A DNA stretch of 64,000 nucleotides from Podaxis mareebaensis (GCA_018524725.1 JAEUWP010000145.1:124001-188000); one strand, 5' to 3'; numbered from the stretch's first letter, positions 24,563 through 37,572 are shown. Numbers and translations are program-made. The notes: a model not told the origin generated them from the sequence alone.

Positions 24563-26634
24563 ATGGGCGTCCCGCACCTGCATGAAGAACTCCAAGACTC
24601 TACGGAGAGAGTTGTCGTTCATACAAGATATGGTAACGTTGTTGGTGGGAGGGCATGTACGGGTGCTATTGTGTTCTTAGGTGCGTTTAGAAACTCTCTA
24701 CACACCGACCTATAGACTGACATTTACGGTTTTCGTCCGCAGAGATACCTTACGCGCTGCCTCCAAATCGCTTTCAGGATCCTCAACCGTTACCGGAGGG
24801 ATACACGTACCAGAAGAAGGAGTATATAACCGAGTCGGCATACGCTGTCCAGCCGACGAATGATGGCCAGGCGCAAGGTGAGCTCCTATGCTAGCTTGAA
24901 TTTGCGAAGCCCGCCATGGTGATCAGAATTAAATGCTGAAAATTGAACATTAAATAGGGAATCCGTTTGAGGACAAAGTTGGACGGGGGCAGCCAACAGA
25001 GAATCCGTTAGTCGCAATGTTGTTGCTCCAAATTTCTGGGATTGATTGACTGCATCGAATATAGATTGTTTCTAAACATCGTTATACCACCGTCATTCCC
25101 AGCCGAACGTCACTTCCCAGTCAAAGTTTACATCCACGGCGGGTACGTCGATCCTCTTTTCACACCGCCTGTTTGTACCTCTCTCACTTCCGTGCCTTTC
25201 TAGGTTCTTGCAGTTCGGATCTCCACACGGTCTCTCCTCCCAAGCTCAGTTCATCGCTGCACAAAGGAAAGAAATTTGGGTGAACATAGGATATCGGGTC
25301 TCTGCCTTTGGATTCTTGGCGAGTGATGTACCGAGGTTGGATGGTAACTATGGATTCAAGGATCAGTGGCTTGGACTACTGTGGGTTAGAGAGAATATTG
25401 CTGAGTTCGGGGGTGAGTATTCGTCTGGTTCTGCGAATTTGTATGGATGTGATAACAGAGATGCAGGGAATCCGGAGGATATTCAATTAACAGGGCTTTC
25501 TGCCGGTGGGTGGTATGCTATAATTATAGGAGGGAAGTCCTGAATTTTGTTGGATGGGTAGGAGCGCATTCGGTACATCAAATTTTGCACCATGTTTCGC
25601 TGCTGCCCGACGGAGAGAAGGCACCATTCCAAACTGCCGTCCTCCAGTCAAATGCAATACTGTTTGTCTAAAGACAATCCTCGCATAGTTCGCGATGCTG
25701 ATTTTATCCTAGGACGGATCCCAAAACACCTACTCAACTACGACCTCAATTCCAAGCACTTTGCCAAGGTCTCGGACTCAACCCAGATGATCCAAACATC
25801 TTGGACACACTCCAGGATCCCAAGAGAGTTCCTTGGCAGTCGATTGCCCGAGTCATCGAGTCGGACTCCCTAGGCCAGTATGGCACCTTCCGTGGATGTC
25901 TCTCCGGTGACTGGATGATCACGTCGCCCGGTCCAATGGCGCGACAGCGCTCAGGTGCATTCACTTCCTCCCTCAAAGCGCACGGCGTCAGTGGTCTCGT
26001 TATCGGTGACTTGACAGAAGAGTGGTATCTCTATTCCATTGCCCATCCTATCCATTCCCCACGCGATATCTTGCCGAATTTGAATCGATATTTCCCGGAT
26101 GAGGTATCGCAGAAGCTGCTTGGGAGGTTTAGGAGGTTAGGTAGGGATGCGACTGAGGAGGAGGCTGTAAGGCTATTTGGGGAGGTTTTGAGTGCAGGTC
26201 AGGTGTATCTTCCCGGACGGATCTTTGTAAGGGATGCGATGGCCCATGGGTTCCCGGTGGTGAGATATGAGATTCGGTGGACGCCTGAGGAGGTTCGGCC
26301 GTTTGGTATGGCGTGCTTTGATTCTTGTCTCGTGCTGTGCGGCTGACTACGATTGGTTGAAGGGTATGTGACACATGGAACCGATCGGTACTTATGGGCT
26401 CTCCGCAAGCCTAATTTAAACCCACAGCAGTGGGATACGGCGAACAGGTGGTTGGAAGTTGTTCATCAGGAGTTGAAGAATGTGATCCAGTCCGGCAATG
26501 CTCATAGTGCTAGGGAGATGTTGACATTGAAGGAAGACCAGAGCATTGGTTGGACGAGTGACAAGCGGTGGGACGAATTCATGAATCTGGCGGATATCCT
26601 TCCGGGAGAACGAGGGCCGGGGTCGCGTCTTTGA
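24563..26634 (+). CDS. Type B carboxylesterase (alpha/beta hydrolase)
   Basis: Serine esterase of the cholinesterase/carboxylesterase family. The start MGVPHLHEELQDSTERVVVH leads to RYGNVVGGRACTGAIVFL and EIPYALPPNRFQDPQPLPEG. The oxyanion region PVKVYIHGGFLQFGSPHGLS and the segment NYGFKDQWLGLLWVRENIAE are family hallmarks. The nucleophile elbow is GLSAG (near 25500), where most members have GESAG. Downstream are DPKTPTQLRPQFQALCQGLG, SGDWMITSPGPM and the catalytic His in GYVTHGTDRYLW near 26370. There is no signal peptide, so the protein is probably intracellular. All apparent frame breaks (25410, 25510, 25670, 26307) fall at GT-AG introns, so the gene appears intact. The substrate is unknown. 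Confidence 0.87.
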
Positions 26635-26964
26635 TCAACTTACTGTGCATTGCTGCGTGCTTTGAATTGATCTGCAGATCTGTTGTACTTGGCGATGCAG
26701 TTTCAAATGAGGGTCAATGTAAGATGTAACTGCGTATTGCAGCGTATGATGAACTGGGCCAGCTGCCAATTTGATAAACGTCATCCACGTGATGGTAGAT
26801 ATGGCTAAGTACGTACGTAGCAAGCACATCGTATTCAACTCTTCTTCAAACCTACATCAGCCCTACCTACAGCTCGTTCAACTTTTGGCCGAACAACCCC
26901 ATTGGTATGTACATACTCTTGCTCAGCTGTGCCAACTAACGAGGATCACAGACCGGAGAACTCG
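26635..26964 (+). promoter_or_regulatory. ABP1 upstream region with probable 5'-UTR intron
   Basis: Just before the ABP1 start, GTATGTACATACTC at about 26905 and an acceptor CACAG at about 26951 bound a probable intron in the 5' leader, ending about 14 bases before the ATG. No coding frame is lost by removing it. The rest holds the ABP1 promoter and the esterase 3' end. Confidence 0.45.
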
Positions 26965-29791
26965 ATGTCTCTTCAGGTTAATCTATCGGGCAGAGATCTC
27001 CTGGACGCGTACCAAGATGTCATCAATGGCAAGAACATAGACTGGGCGATTTTCACGTACGAGAAGGGCACAAACGACCTGAAGGTGCAAGCCACCGGAA
27101 ATGGCGGACTTGAGGGACTGGAAGAAGAGTTTTCGGACGGGAAGTGCGTCATCACTCGCCGTATTGCTGATTACCAGATTGATACATACCAATAACGTGG
27201 CGTAGGATCCAATATGCCTTCGCTCGTGTACAAGATCCAAACGTACGTTTTCATCTTGTGCCCAATTTCTCAGAACGCTGATTCTTTCTCGCAGAGCCAT
27301 CTGCCCAAGTTCGTCCAGATCAACTGGTGTGGTGATGGCGTTCCGGAAGCCAAGAAGGGGTTATTCCATACTCATTCTAGCGCCGTTGGACGGTTCCTTC
27401 GCGGTACTCACGTCGTTATCAACGCTCGAAACGAGGTACGTGGTCCCCAGACGAAGGAGTAAAGGGGGAACTAGGCCTGACAGGACCCTCCTTGCAGAGT
27501 GATGTCACCCCCGCGCTCATCATGTCCCGAGTTGAAGCTGCTTCTGGCGCCAAGTATACAGCACAGAAAGAAGCACCCCGCAAATTTGAACCAATCGCAC
27601 CCGTTGGAACGAACTACACCCCAGTAGGCAAGGTTGATATGAATGAATTGAAGAAGGCGCAATCTCCGAGCGTTCCAAAACCTCCGCCTCCGCCTGCTTC
27701 TACTCGTCCTGCGTTTTCTAGTTTGAACAAGCCCGCTACGTCTGCTGCGTCTTTGTATGGTAGACCCGCGCCACCGAAAAGCACATCGAGTGGGCCTGCA
27801 CCCGCGGACGCATGGCCTGAAGAAGAAAGACCTACGCCTGCTGCACCTCCCCCTCCTCCCGCTTCTAGTCGTCCTCCTACGTTACCTACGACTATTCGAC
27901 CGGCTTTCAGCGCATTGGTTTGTCTTCTGTTAAAATTTTTAGGATGTATTTAATTGCTTTCGTCTACAGCGTCCTTCTGCAGCAGCCATAGTGACTCCCA
28001 GTCCCCCCAAGCCCACGGCCGCATCCACCGCACCTACTAAGCCCGCAGAGGAGGACAAGATTGAGCCTAACAAGAGCGCCTACACTCCAGTCAGCTTGCC
28101 CCCACCTAAGAAACTCAAAAACCCCTTCGCGCAATTCGAACAACAGGCTGCCGCTGCAACCCCGCCCCCTCGCCCCGCGGCGGGCACCGGACCAAAGAAA
28201 CTGACCTGGAGCGAGCGTCAGGCCTTGGCGAAGAAGCAACAAGAAGAGGAAGAAGCAAGGAGTCGCGCGGCAGGTTTCAATGTTCAAAAAGCGGCTTCAC
28301 CCGTTCCCAAACCTACTTTCAAGTCGAGCGCACCTGCTTTTGGCAGGGCCACTACCCCTGCTACGCCTCCTCGCAACTTTGGGGCTGTTGGTGCTGCTGT
28401 TGGTGCTGGTGCTGCTATTGGGGCGGGTGCTGCCGTTGCTGCGTCGACGTACTCGAGGGAAGAACCAGAAGAGGAGCCTGCGCTTGAGCCTGAGCCTGAG
28501 CCCGAGGTTGCTGTATGTACTTTCAATTTTGTTCACTATATCAAGTATTAACGATGGGTGATTAGGCTCCTCCGCCCCCTCCTCCGCCACCTCCTGCACC
28601 TCCCCGTCCCCAAGTTATCGAGGAGGCAGAAGCTGTTCCACCTCCGCCCCCACCTCCCCCGCCTCCGCCTCCTCTAGCTACTCGACCTCAGGAAACTGTA
28701 GAGGAGGAAGCTGCGCCACCACCGCCACCACCACCACCACCGCCTCCTCCGCCCCCGCCAGCACCTCCCCGTCTTCAAGAGCAGGAGGTGGAGGAAGCTG
28801 CGCCGCCACCACCACCACCTCCCCCTCCTCCTCCTCCACCTGGTCCTGCTGTCCCTATTGTTGCTAAGGTAGGTGTGACCCTTTATTTTGTAGTACTCTG
28901 TTTGACGTTTGGTGGACGTTAATAGCAACCTGAACCCGTTCCGGTGCCCGAACCCGAACCCGAGTCCCAAGCCGTTCCGAGTGGACGGGGCGTTGTGGCT
29001 CTTGTGCTTTATGATTACGATGTACGTATTGCCGCTCTATTTTCGAACCTTGTTTCCGATTATATCGTCTTAGGCCGCGGAAGACAATGAGATGAACTTG
29101 GTGGAAGGTGAATATATTGAACAGGTCGAAGAAGTAGATGAAGGCTGGTGGACTGGTATTGGGCCCGGTGGAAAAACTGGTCTCTTCCCATGTGCGTTTA
29201 GCTTTCTACCATGCACATACCATGTTCTCACTGTTGCGATGGTATTATGTTAGCCAATTACGTCGAAATTGTCTCGGTTCCCGAAGAGCAACAAGAAGAA
29301 CAGGCTCCTCCACCTCCACCCCCTCCTCCGCCTCCACCTCCTGCTCCTGCGGTAAGTGATATATTAGCACGTTTCCGGGAATAAATTTAGAATATGACCG
29401 GTGCTATTTTCAATCTTGGATAGGCCCCTGCTGCACCACCTGCACCTCCGGCTCCGCCTGCACCTTCTCAAGACACAGGTATCACAGCGATTGCGCTGTA
29501 TGAGTGCGTCTCATGTTTTAACACATTTGATCGGCATATACTCATGATTTTGTTATTGTTTCATTGTTTAGTTACGAAGCCCTTGAAGAAAACGAACTCA
29601 GTTTCAAGGAAGGGGATAAGATCTTTGAGATTGAGGCTGCTTCAGAGGACTGGTGGCAGGGTAAGAATGCCCGAGGAGAGATTGGTCTTTTCCCAGGTGA
29701 GTAGTGTTACTATATGCGTGGTTCTTGTTGTGGAAGAGGGCTGATGATGATTGTATTCGCAGCGAATTACGTTGAGGTTCAGGAAGCATAA
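26965..29791 (+). CDS. ABP1: Actin-binding protein Abp1/drebrin homologue (ADF-H plus two SH3 domains)
   Basis: Cortical actin-patch adaptor that couples F-actin to endocytic proteins. The start MSLQVNLSGRDLLDAYQDVI opens an ADF-homology domain of about 130 residues (WAIFTYEKGTNDLKVQATG, LPKFVQINWCGDGVPEAKKG, SDVTPALIMSRVEAASGAKY). A long Pro/Ala-rich linker follows, with the conserved helix KKLTWSERQALAKKQQEEEE near 28200, characteristic of fungal Abp1. Long polyproline runs (28565-28855 and 29310-29350) could bind profilin, EVH1 or SH3 partners. Two SH3 domains close the protein: VALVLYDYDAAEDNEMNLVE with GLFPANYVEIV (29000-29270), and ITAIALYDYEALEENELSF with GLFPANYVEVQEA (29490-29791). 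Yeast Abp1 has one SH3; two are seen in some fungi. All introns are short. Confidence 0.94.
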
Positions 29792-30139
29792 AGAACGCGA
29801 TAGTTTCTTGTTATACACCCCCTGGACAATCTTCTGACAGAATCCTGGTCAGACGTTACGCGATGTGTTCGGTTACTGCTTAGCTTTTAGAATCCTGGTG
29901 AATGAGATGTTCGACTTTTTGAATTCGTTTATTTGGAGGGAATAAATATCGCGTGTTGACCTCACACATCAACCACATCCTTACTTACTGGCTCTCATTG
30001 TCTCGGAACAACAAGGATGCTTTTTCAAGGCACGGGTAATGTTGCCTACCTGTTAATGTAGGATGACAAGACGTATATTAAGATTCGATGAACCAGCTGC
30101 CCGCTTCAGTCCACAAATTACAGGCGACGCAAAAGCAGC
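29792..30139. other. Short spacer, no gene seen
   Basis: About 350 bp between ABP1 and the BRCT-like gene; presumably the ABP1 3' UTR and the next promoter. Nothing else was recognised. Confidence 0.5.
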
Positions 30140-31691
30140 ATGGAGTCTGTATTCTTCAACCGCACGGCTAATCATGAAATTCACCCGCACACCTTCTTAG
30201 TCTCCCACGGAGGAAAGGTACACAAGGATGCTACAGGGACCAATTATCACTTCTGTTCAGGCATGGAGGATCCCTATTTACAAGGGTAACTTTTGCTTCC
30301 AAAGCTTTTCTTCGTTGGCTGAAGCCAGTTTGTCAGATGGTCCACCCAGAAACGCTTTAATGTAAGTATATGCGCACAGACTCCTTAAATGCTCTTTGAC
30401 AGGATCGGAGGTCCAACATGTCCAGTGGATTTTCGACTCTATTGAGGCGAGTTGCATCCTTCCGTTGGCCCCGTATACGTTGGATAGTGCGTACCAATAG
30501 TGCGCAGTCTCACACCTCGCGGCACTGATTACCACAGGCCGCTTCAGTGAGGCGGCATTCGAGAAAGAGTCTCAAGAACCCAGGGACCCGCACCTTCTCG
30601 GATCCAACTCCCAGCAATACTCAGAGCTTGCTCGAAAGCGAAAAGATGCAAGGCCTTCTTCGAACTACGAGGCTCTACCAAACGTCAAAAAGCGGCGTGC
30701 GATCCCGCTAAGTATTCCTCGGGGCTCAGGATGTGGTTCAACGCATTCTCCCGGCGTCGGCCGCTCTTCTTCTGACATAGACAAACGGATACGGGGAAGT
30801 GCACCGCGCACTACATCCCAATGCAAACCTCGTAGAAGCGTCCGTTTTGAAGTTTGTTCGACTGAAGCAAAATCAAAGGAAATTATTTCCCAAGGCGGCC
30901 AAAGGTTTGCCTCTCACGACTCGGGATGTCTGGCATCATCATCGTCGCTCCGCGCAGAAGGAGAAAAGCCAACCTCGTGGCCACCTTACGGTCTTTCCCC
31001 TTCTTTCAAATCACGACGGATTTCCGAGGGAAAGATCAGGTCCCAACCTACCGTACCTACTATAACATCAAGGCGTTCAATGAACGATCAAGGGGTTACC
31101 CGAAGGCAGCAATGTAAAGGTTCTGGAGTCGACTCCGGCTCGAATTCTTCCGCAAGGTGTCTTAAATCAGCCTTAATGTCAATGTCAGTGCCAGCACTCG
31201 TCAAAACTTGTCATGATAGTTGTCACGAGCCCAATTTCGCATCCGACGGTTCTCCCTTTTCGCTTTCAAGTTCGAGTGCCGAGGAGGAAGGAGATGACGA
31301 AGCAAGTGATGAGGAAGACGAAGGCCAGGTTGTGATGAACTCGGAAGAAGAGGTCGAGCGTCAACTCGAGCCTGACTCCGATTCTGATGTCTCTGGATCC
31401 GAAAAAGAAGTTATGGGGTTGGGAGAAGGAATGCGACAAGACGGCGGCGTAATGCAACAGAACAGCACTCGGACTGTCAGACAGGCTCTCAAAATTCGAC
31501 AGCATTCTGGTGGGCATGTGCGTCATGAGTTTATCCAGAGCCTCCTCGCGCAGTCTCCAGACAACTCGGATACCCTCAGGCTTCCGATTAATGCGTTATT
31601 AAAGGCTGGCAGTCGGCGTTCGCTAGGAGTGCTTCTACGACCTGGGGAGACATATCGGGGGAAGAAAATAAGTTTCTCGCGGTTGGTCTGA
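30140..31691 (+). CDS. Uncharacterised protein with a probable N-terminal BRCT-like domain
   Basis: Start MESVFFNRTANHEIHPHTFL, then VSHGGKVHKDATGTNYHFCS, which has the beta-strand/GG pattern of a BRCT domain. A later segment, GSEVQHVQWIFDSIEASCIL followed by PLAPYTLD, matches the closing Trp helix typical of BRCT. The exon joins between 30280 and 30420 are uncertain: no single donor/acceptor choice gave a fully clean frame. From 30541 a long exon encodes a basic, Ser-rich region with nuclear-localisation-like clusters (NVKKRR, RKRKDARP), then an acidic stretch (31280-31400), and ends TYRGKKISFSRLV. The composition suggests a nuclear protein. The function is unknown; a role in DNA repair or telomere binding is only a guess from the BRCT-like fold. 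Confidence 0.6.
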
Positions 31692-33843
31692 GTTGACGTT
31701 TATGCTTCAAAGCATTAGGTGATAGTTCTGGCCGTCTTCTCGGTTCTTGGTCTGCCTCGTTGCGTTGTGCTAGTGTCTATTCTGGATAGCAACGTCACGT
31801 CAGAGCGTGTTTCTACTGGATAATGGTCAACCACTCCCATGCTATCAACTGGAAGAAGTGCCTCGAGTTTTGATTTGGCACAGTCGTTGGAAGCAATCGA
31901 CACTAATTGACGCTCGCAACATGTAGGCGTAAATTAATTATGGATTACCCGAAGTTAGGACAGGTGTAACTGTGCACCTGTTCGCTCGCCACTTGGCGGA
32001 CAGGGCATGACATGGACTACAAGCAGTTAGATATGACGTTGATCCCTTAGCATAAGCCCACGTTCCAAAATGAACAGTCTTTCATCTTTGTGCGACGCAA
32101 TATATCCAATCAAGGAACCCTCTGTTTCTGAGGCGGGCACGAGGCATATGAAGGACTAGCATGAACCATTACAGGCCTCGGGGGTGACCGGTGTGCATAT
32201 GGGGCTCCTGACCGAACAAGCCGTCGCCTAGTCATGCATACGGTAATATGTCTCTGCGGTGACATGTTGTCAGTCATGTCAAGATCGCCACCAGCCGGTG
32301 CGAGTACACAGCATGAATCGATGAAGTTGATTAATGTCAGTCAGTAGCTGATCATGCTGCTTTAGCGCTGTCACGAGAAATGGCCGGTGATCTGGAGTCA
32401 AAAATATGTACTTGTGTTCGGCGGAGCGGGGACCTTGGAGGGGATGTATATACACGGGCACCGGTCACAACACCAACGCTCGAGAAGCGGTGATCGAGAG
32501 GCTGGTGTATAGAACAATTCTAAATTGTCCCTCATACAGTATAGCCAGTGCTGCAACTAAGCTAACTGGAACGAATACTGGTGTTCAACGTTCAGCACCA
32601 GAACATTCAACGGCGGCGGCGGTCACTCAGGCCTCGTGTATGTACCTAAAAGTAGGACTCTTATCTAGAAGACTTCCACAGAGCCATCGTGGACGTGCCA
32701 CCGCGGCGTGCCACTTCGTCCTAAGTCGTTGTCAACGGATGAATGTTCAACGTTCACCGCTCAATAAAGTTCCAATAACGCTAGAAGAGAAAGAAAAAAA
32801 ACTACAATTTCCGATCTCTAAACCCTAGATTAAATCCAACCCGAAATAAAGGAAGAGGCAGAAAATGAAAAAGTGTAGAATGGATACATAGCAACGGGTT
32901 CATGGAACGTTAACAACCTTTCGAAGTGACGGGGACCTTCCTTCCAAGCCCAGCCACAATTATCGTAATCTCATGGATTAAATGGATTAAATTGATCGAC
33001 TTGCCCGATTGTGTGGTGGCACCGAGTCCTCGGATACATACCTAAAACTTCACTTATTCGACTTATTTAGTACGTTTATCCGGGCTTCAAGACTCAGGAC
33101 TTACCACGTTGTGGCGTGATGTGGAGGAATAAGTCAATGGAAAGGGGTATGAATTGTGGTACTTAATTGAATATGACATGACAGGGAGCGACGATCCAAA
33201 GGTTTCGAAGTTCGATAGAACAAGGAATTTCCTCTTATAGACTAAGCCGTCGTTAATATTTTTTTTAAAAATTTTTCAACTTTTTCAGCGGCTGCCCATG
33301 GCAGTCCCTCGGTCTATCTGGATGCGCTCTTTAGGCGCGGAACCAGCCGTTGGTATTCACCCTTCACTTCATTCGTTCATTCGAGATTAGGTACTACATA
33401 CCACTCGATTCAGGTTCAGGTCCAGGTTGCAAGGAGAAGGTATCGCATCGATGCATTGGAAAATGAATGTAATGTGCTAAGCATGATGCATGGTGGTTGG
33501 TGACGACGACTATACCGTATCTAGGCATGTGCGAAATGACGAATGGTTAATGAGACAGTGCGCGGAGAACGGCCAAGAAAATGAAATGGAACGAATGTTT
33601 GGTATGGGTTTGCTATGACATGCGAGTGTAGTTGAATCGAAGCAAGGACAGTTCGGAAGGTCGACAACCGAAAGCAATATGAAACAAGTCGAAAGCAAAA
33701 GCAAGCAAGTTTGAAAAACAAGAGATAATGAACGTGAATGCGCGTGTGTACAAAATGCAAAAAATCGCAGAAATGATGAAATGCAGCGACAAAAATGCAA
33801 ACAAGAGAAAGATAGAAAGCAACATCTATGATGAGCGACGGTG
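31692..33843. other. Convergent spacer of about 2.1 kb, no supported gene
   Basis: Lies between the 3' ends of the BRCT-like gene and the F-box gene. The frame at 32406-32828 (plus) has no family features and irregular composition. An A/T-homopolymer patch lies at 33255-33290. I see no repeat or element ends. Confidence 0.55.
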
Positions 33844-36800
33844 TTACCGCACAACCCTCACACCAGGCAAGCACCTCCCCAACACCTCCGCAAGCGCAAC
33901 CTCAAGCGTAATCCTATCCTCTACTGGACCTCCTGCCCCTCCCCCACCAGCACCTTTCCCCCCTTCCTTCCCCGATGCAGTCCCACCGCCACTTGCATCA
34001 CTCTCCGCCCAACTCAACCCACTTACAGTGCTAATCCCAGATATCCCACTACTAACACTTCCATAACTGCTCATAGGATCCATCTTCCTCCTCCGTCTCC
34101 TCCTCCTCCGTCTGTCCCTTCCCGAATCCTTATCTCTATCCCAATCACGATCACGATCACGGTGCTGTCGAGCATCAGGGGGACTCTTCGTTCGTGCCCT
34201 CGTACTACGACCCGAATTATTCGAATTGGAATTCCGACGGGACGCGGTAGGGGTGAAGTTGGGATCGGAATTATTCAAGGACCACCACTGCTCGAGTTCC
34301 TCCAGCTGTTCCCTTGTGTGTTCTCTATCCCGTTTCCTTTGACTCTGGCTCTGAGTATTATGAGCCTGAGAGGAAGAGAATCCAACCGTAGAAGCCGCGT
34401 TAGCATCGAACGGACTCGGGCGCCCACTCGTAATCGCATTCGCATCGCTAACACGCAGCGAACCCCAAACTCCTGCCGCATGCCTCGCATGGCTTGCACC
34501 CGCACTCGTACTCACAGTCGCATACATAGGCTTCTCCTTTTCCTTCTCCCTTTCCTTCTCCTTCTCTCTCTCTTTCTCCTTCTCCTTCTCTTTCTCCTTT
34601 TCCTTCTCCTTGCCTTTATCCTTCCACAACTTTGACGTCGTCCTCAAAAACGAAAAAACATGACCCGACTTGGCAGGCATAGCCTCATTCCCAGTCATAC
34701 CCGTAGCCGTGACCATAGTCGTCGATGTAGCCACAGACCGATCTACGCCTGTACTCATAGACTGCGCACGCCAAAACGGTTTCGAAGCCCTGAAACTCCC
34801 TACTTTGCTCGAGGATGCCGGCGGCGCAGAACGAGAATGAGTGTGAGCGTAAGGAGCTGCTAAAGCGGGCGTAGAAACAGGTAGAGCAGAAGTCGAAGCT
34901 GATGGAGGATGATGTTGATGTATAGGAGAGGAAGTGAATGTGCTGGTGGGCGATGCCGGCGTCGATATAGACTGAAGTGGTGGTACTTGCAAAAACGGAA
35001 GCGGGGGTGATAGGGATGTTGAGGGCTGCGCACTCGAAGTTGCGAACCCAGATGAAGAAGGAAGAGGCAGTGCACTCGTTGAACTTGAGCCTGTAAGTGA
35101 GGGACCAGTAGCTGATTTGGACGGATATCGGGATACAGGGGCACTCGAGGGATGCTGTGGGACGTGCAGGGTTACAGAGGATCTGGAAGCCGCGGATTCG
35201 TGGTTCGCCTGGGCCCTGCGATGCGTGACAGTGGTTGATGATGAGGTGGAGGAGGACGATAGTGTTGGGCCTTTCGAAGATGAAATGGCGATGGGTGAAG
35301 TTGTGGGTACGGAGAGTGTCGCAACGGGTGTTGGTGTCTGGCGTTCTGTATGAAGACGAACCGTTTCTGATGCGGTGGAAGGTGCAGATAGGGGAAGAGG
35401 GAGAGGCATAGATAGGGTTGGCGATTCACTGTACACAGCGATCGTCTTTAGGCCCCACCAAGGCCATGCCCACTCGTTCTGCATTGTTTCCAGGAATTCA
35501 TACTACAAAACATCAATATATGCGCGGTAAGACCTGCACAAAAACTCACCACTTGTTCCTCCAACTGGACTCCATCACCATCGCCCCTTGTTCTCGTAGC
35601 GCCATAAATGGGTACATCATCCTGCGAAGGTAGGAAATGCTTCACTATCAACTCCAGATGTTGCAAATTTTGCAGGCAGTTCGCGAGGAGATCCAAGAGC
35701 TGAGGCGAGAGAGGCACAGGTCCGATGCGCAGGGTGCGGAGGTTGATATTGATGTTAGGCGACTCGTTAATAGTTGATGGTGAGACCGGGGACGGGGTAA
35801 GCCACTGCCACACAACATCTTCCCCCTCACCTTCCTCAACGACTGAATCCAAGCTGGGCCGCGCATCGATACTCACCCGGCGACTACTCCGTCCCAGAGC
35901 CTTGATCAACTCTTTCACAAACTCAAACGACTTGATGCTCCCAAGCAACGCCAAGGCCTTGACCTTACCGCCGAACCGTTCGGCGCAGTAAAGAGCCGTT
36001 TCGAGAGGCAAGAGATTGGAGCTGACCTCAAGGGATTCTAGCGAGTCCAGGTCGTATTCGCCGAGGGGTTCCATAAGATCGTCTTCTTCGTACCATTCTT
36101 GATACTCTTCTCCTGCTTCGCTGCCGAGCACCGTACGAATCCAGGAGTTGAGAGACCACGGGTCTGCAGTACCAATCCGGCGCCAGTGGGAGCCAGAGCC
36201 ACCAGTACCGCCTGCATCGTGCTGAGTGGCGCGTAACCGAAGGACTTTGATGGTTTCGGCCTGTCTCCGGAGGAAGCAGCCGAGTGCCTTTGGATTGCCT
36301 AGATGGGGTCTTTGGAGCGGGATCGCTAGGGAAAGTGTATCGAGCTTTGGGAGCAATTCAAGACCCTTGAACAAGGGCCCAGTGTCCATAGGCTCATGAG
36401 CTTCAATTGAAAGGGATCGGAGATACGGTGCGAGATTTGATATTGAGTGTGCAAGTCTAGAGTGGAGAATGTGGGAGACGGAGTCTGGGGATAGTTGGTG
36501 GTCAGAGTGGAGGTGGAGGTGGAGGTGTTCGAGACGGGAAACGTGGAAGGACGCGGTGCAGAGGGCATGGATGTTCTCGATGGAGATGTCGAGAGAAAGT
36601 TTGTTGAGGGTTGGGGAAAGAAGGGGTGTGCCAATGCAGGGGACAGCAAGACTGTTCAGAGAGACGGGGTCGGGGTCTCCGAGCGACGATAGAGGTGAGG
36701 AATCCAAGGGATCAACAACAGGAAGGCCGTACCACGTGACATAGTAGTCGGTGAGGGAGGGAAGTGAACGCAGAAGATCAAGAACAGCATGCATCACGTC

Positions 36801-37333
36801 CTGGGCTGTCTTTAGCCGTTCTCGCAGCTTCTCCATGCTCTGCCGTGGCGGAAGCTCGTACAGACTGGGTGAATGCCCCTGTCGTTCTCCCTGCCCCCGC
36901 GACGCCGCAAACACTTTGTCTTGGCACTCCCGCAGCTGTTGGGCAAGACGCACCCGGAACGAGGACGGATGCTTTTCTCGCTCTTTCTCCTTCTCCTTGC
37001 CCTTGTTCTGCGCCTCCTTGTCCATCACCTCCTTCAGAAAACCTGGGTATATGTGCAGGATTTTGACGCGCCGTGCTATGTAAGGGTCCCTGTGGCGTCA
37101 AGCATTAGAGGAACGGTGGCAGGAAGCGAGGAAAAGGGAGTAACGTACTTGAGGCGGATAAGGTTGCGGAGGAGACGGTCATCCCAGTAGATGAAAGAGA
37201 TCTGACGGTAGCGGGCATCGAGGGCTATGTGGAAGAGGGAAGAGTTGACGGAGTAGAGGTTGCGTAGAATGAGGATGGGGATGTAGTTGGCGATATTGAG
37301 CCAGATATCGTGGGGGAGAGGTGGGGGATGCAT
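33844..37333 (-). CDS. Large F-box protein with leucine-rich-like body and low-complexity tail
   Basis: Likely substrate receptor of an SCF ubiquitin ligase. Exon 1 (37333 to about 37147) gives an N-terminal F-box: PPLPHDIWLNIANYIPILIL followed by RNLYSVNSSLFHIALDARYR. Exon 2 (about 37092-35550) opens with a Lys/Glu-rich segment, then shows leucine-spaced repeats (LNKLSLDISIENIHALC, LEHLHLHLHSD, LRSLSIEAHEP, LPKLDTLSLAI, LESLEVSSNLLPL, LRTLRIGPVPLSPQLLDLLA), as in basidiomycete F-box/LRR-like proteins. Exon 3 (about 35503-33844) begins YEFLETMQNEWAWPWWGLKT and continues as a 500-residue Ser/Thr/Pro-rich, probably disordered tail. This tail holds a KEKE run (about 34620-34530) and an RDRD/RRR stretch near 34120, and ends EVLGRCLPGVRVVR. 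The domain order is F-box, repeats, tail. The target is unknown. Confidence 0.82.
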
Positions 37334-37572
37334 CGTAAAGGAAAGGGTAGGGCATTGGAGGACTAAAAGGCGTGGATAGATCTGTCAACGGTCACAAGAA
37401 TCACACAAGAATCATTCCCACCTATCCACCGCTGCAGCCTATCACCCCGGCTATATCTGCTTATAAGGAAATCTGATCCGTAAAACACATATATTCTCAG
37501 TTATCCTCTCATTACCATATACAGCTTTATTACTCCTCCCGATGGATCTTGCCTCACGTCAGCACTCTTGCC

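Noticed and set aside
25408..26380. Apparent frameshifts in the carboxylesterase
   Set aside because: Each break coincides with a short intron having normal donor, branch and acceptor signals; the frame continues on both sides.
33841..34635. A 264-codon plus-strand frame opposite the F-box gene tail
   Set aside because: It is the antisense shadow of the low-complexity KE/Ser-rich tail and shows only simple-repeat residues.
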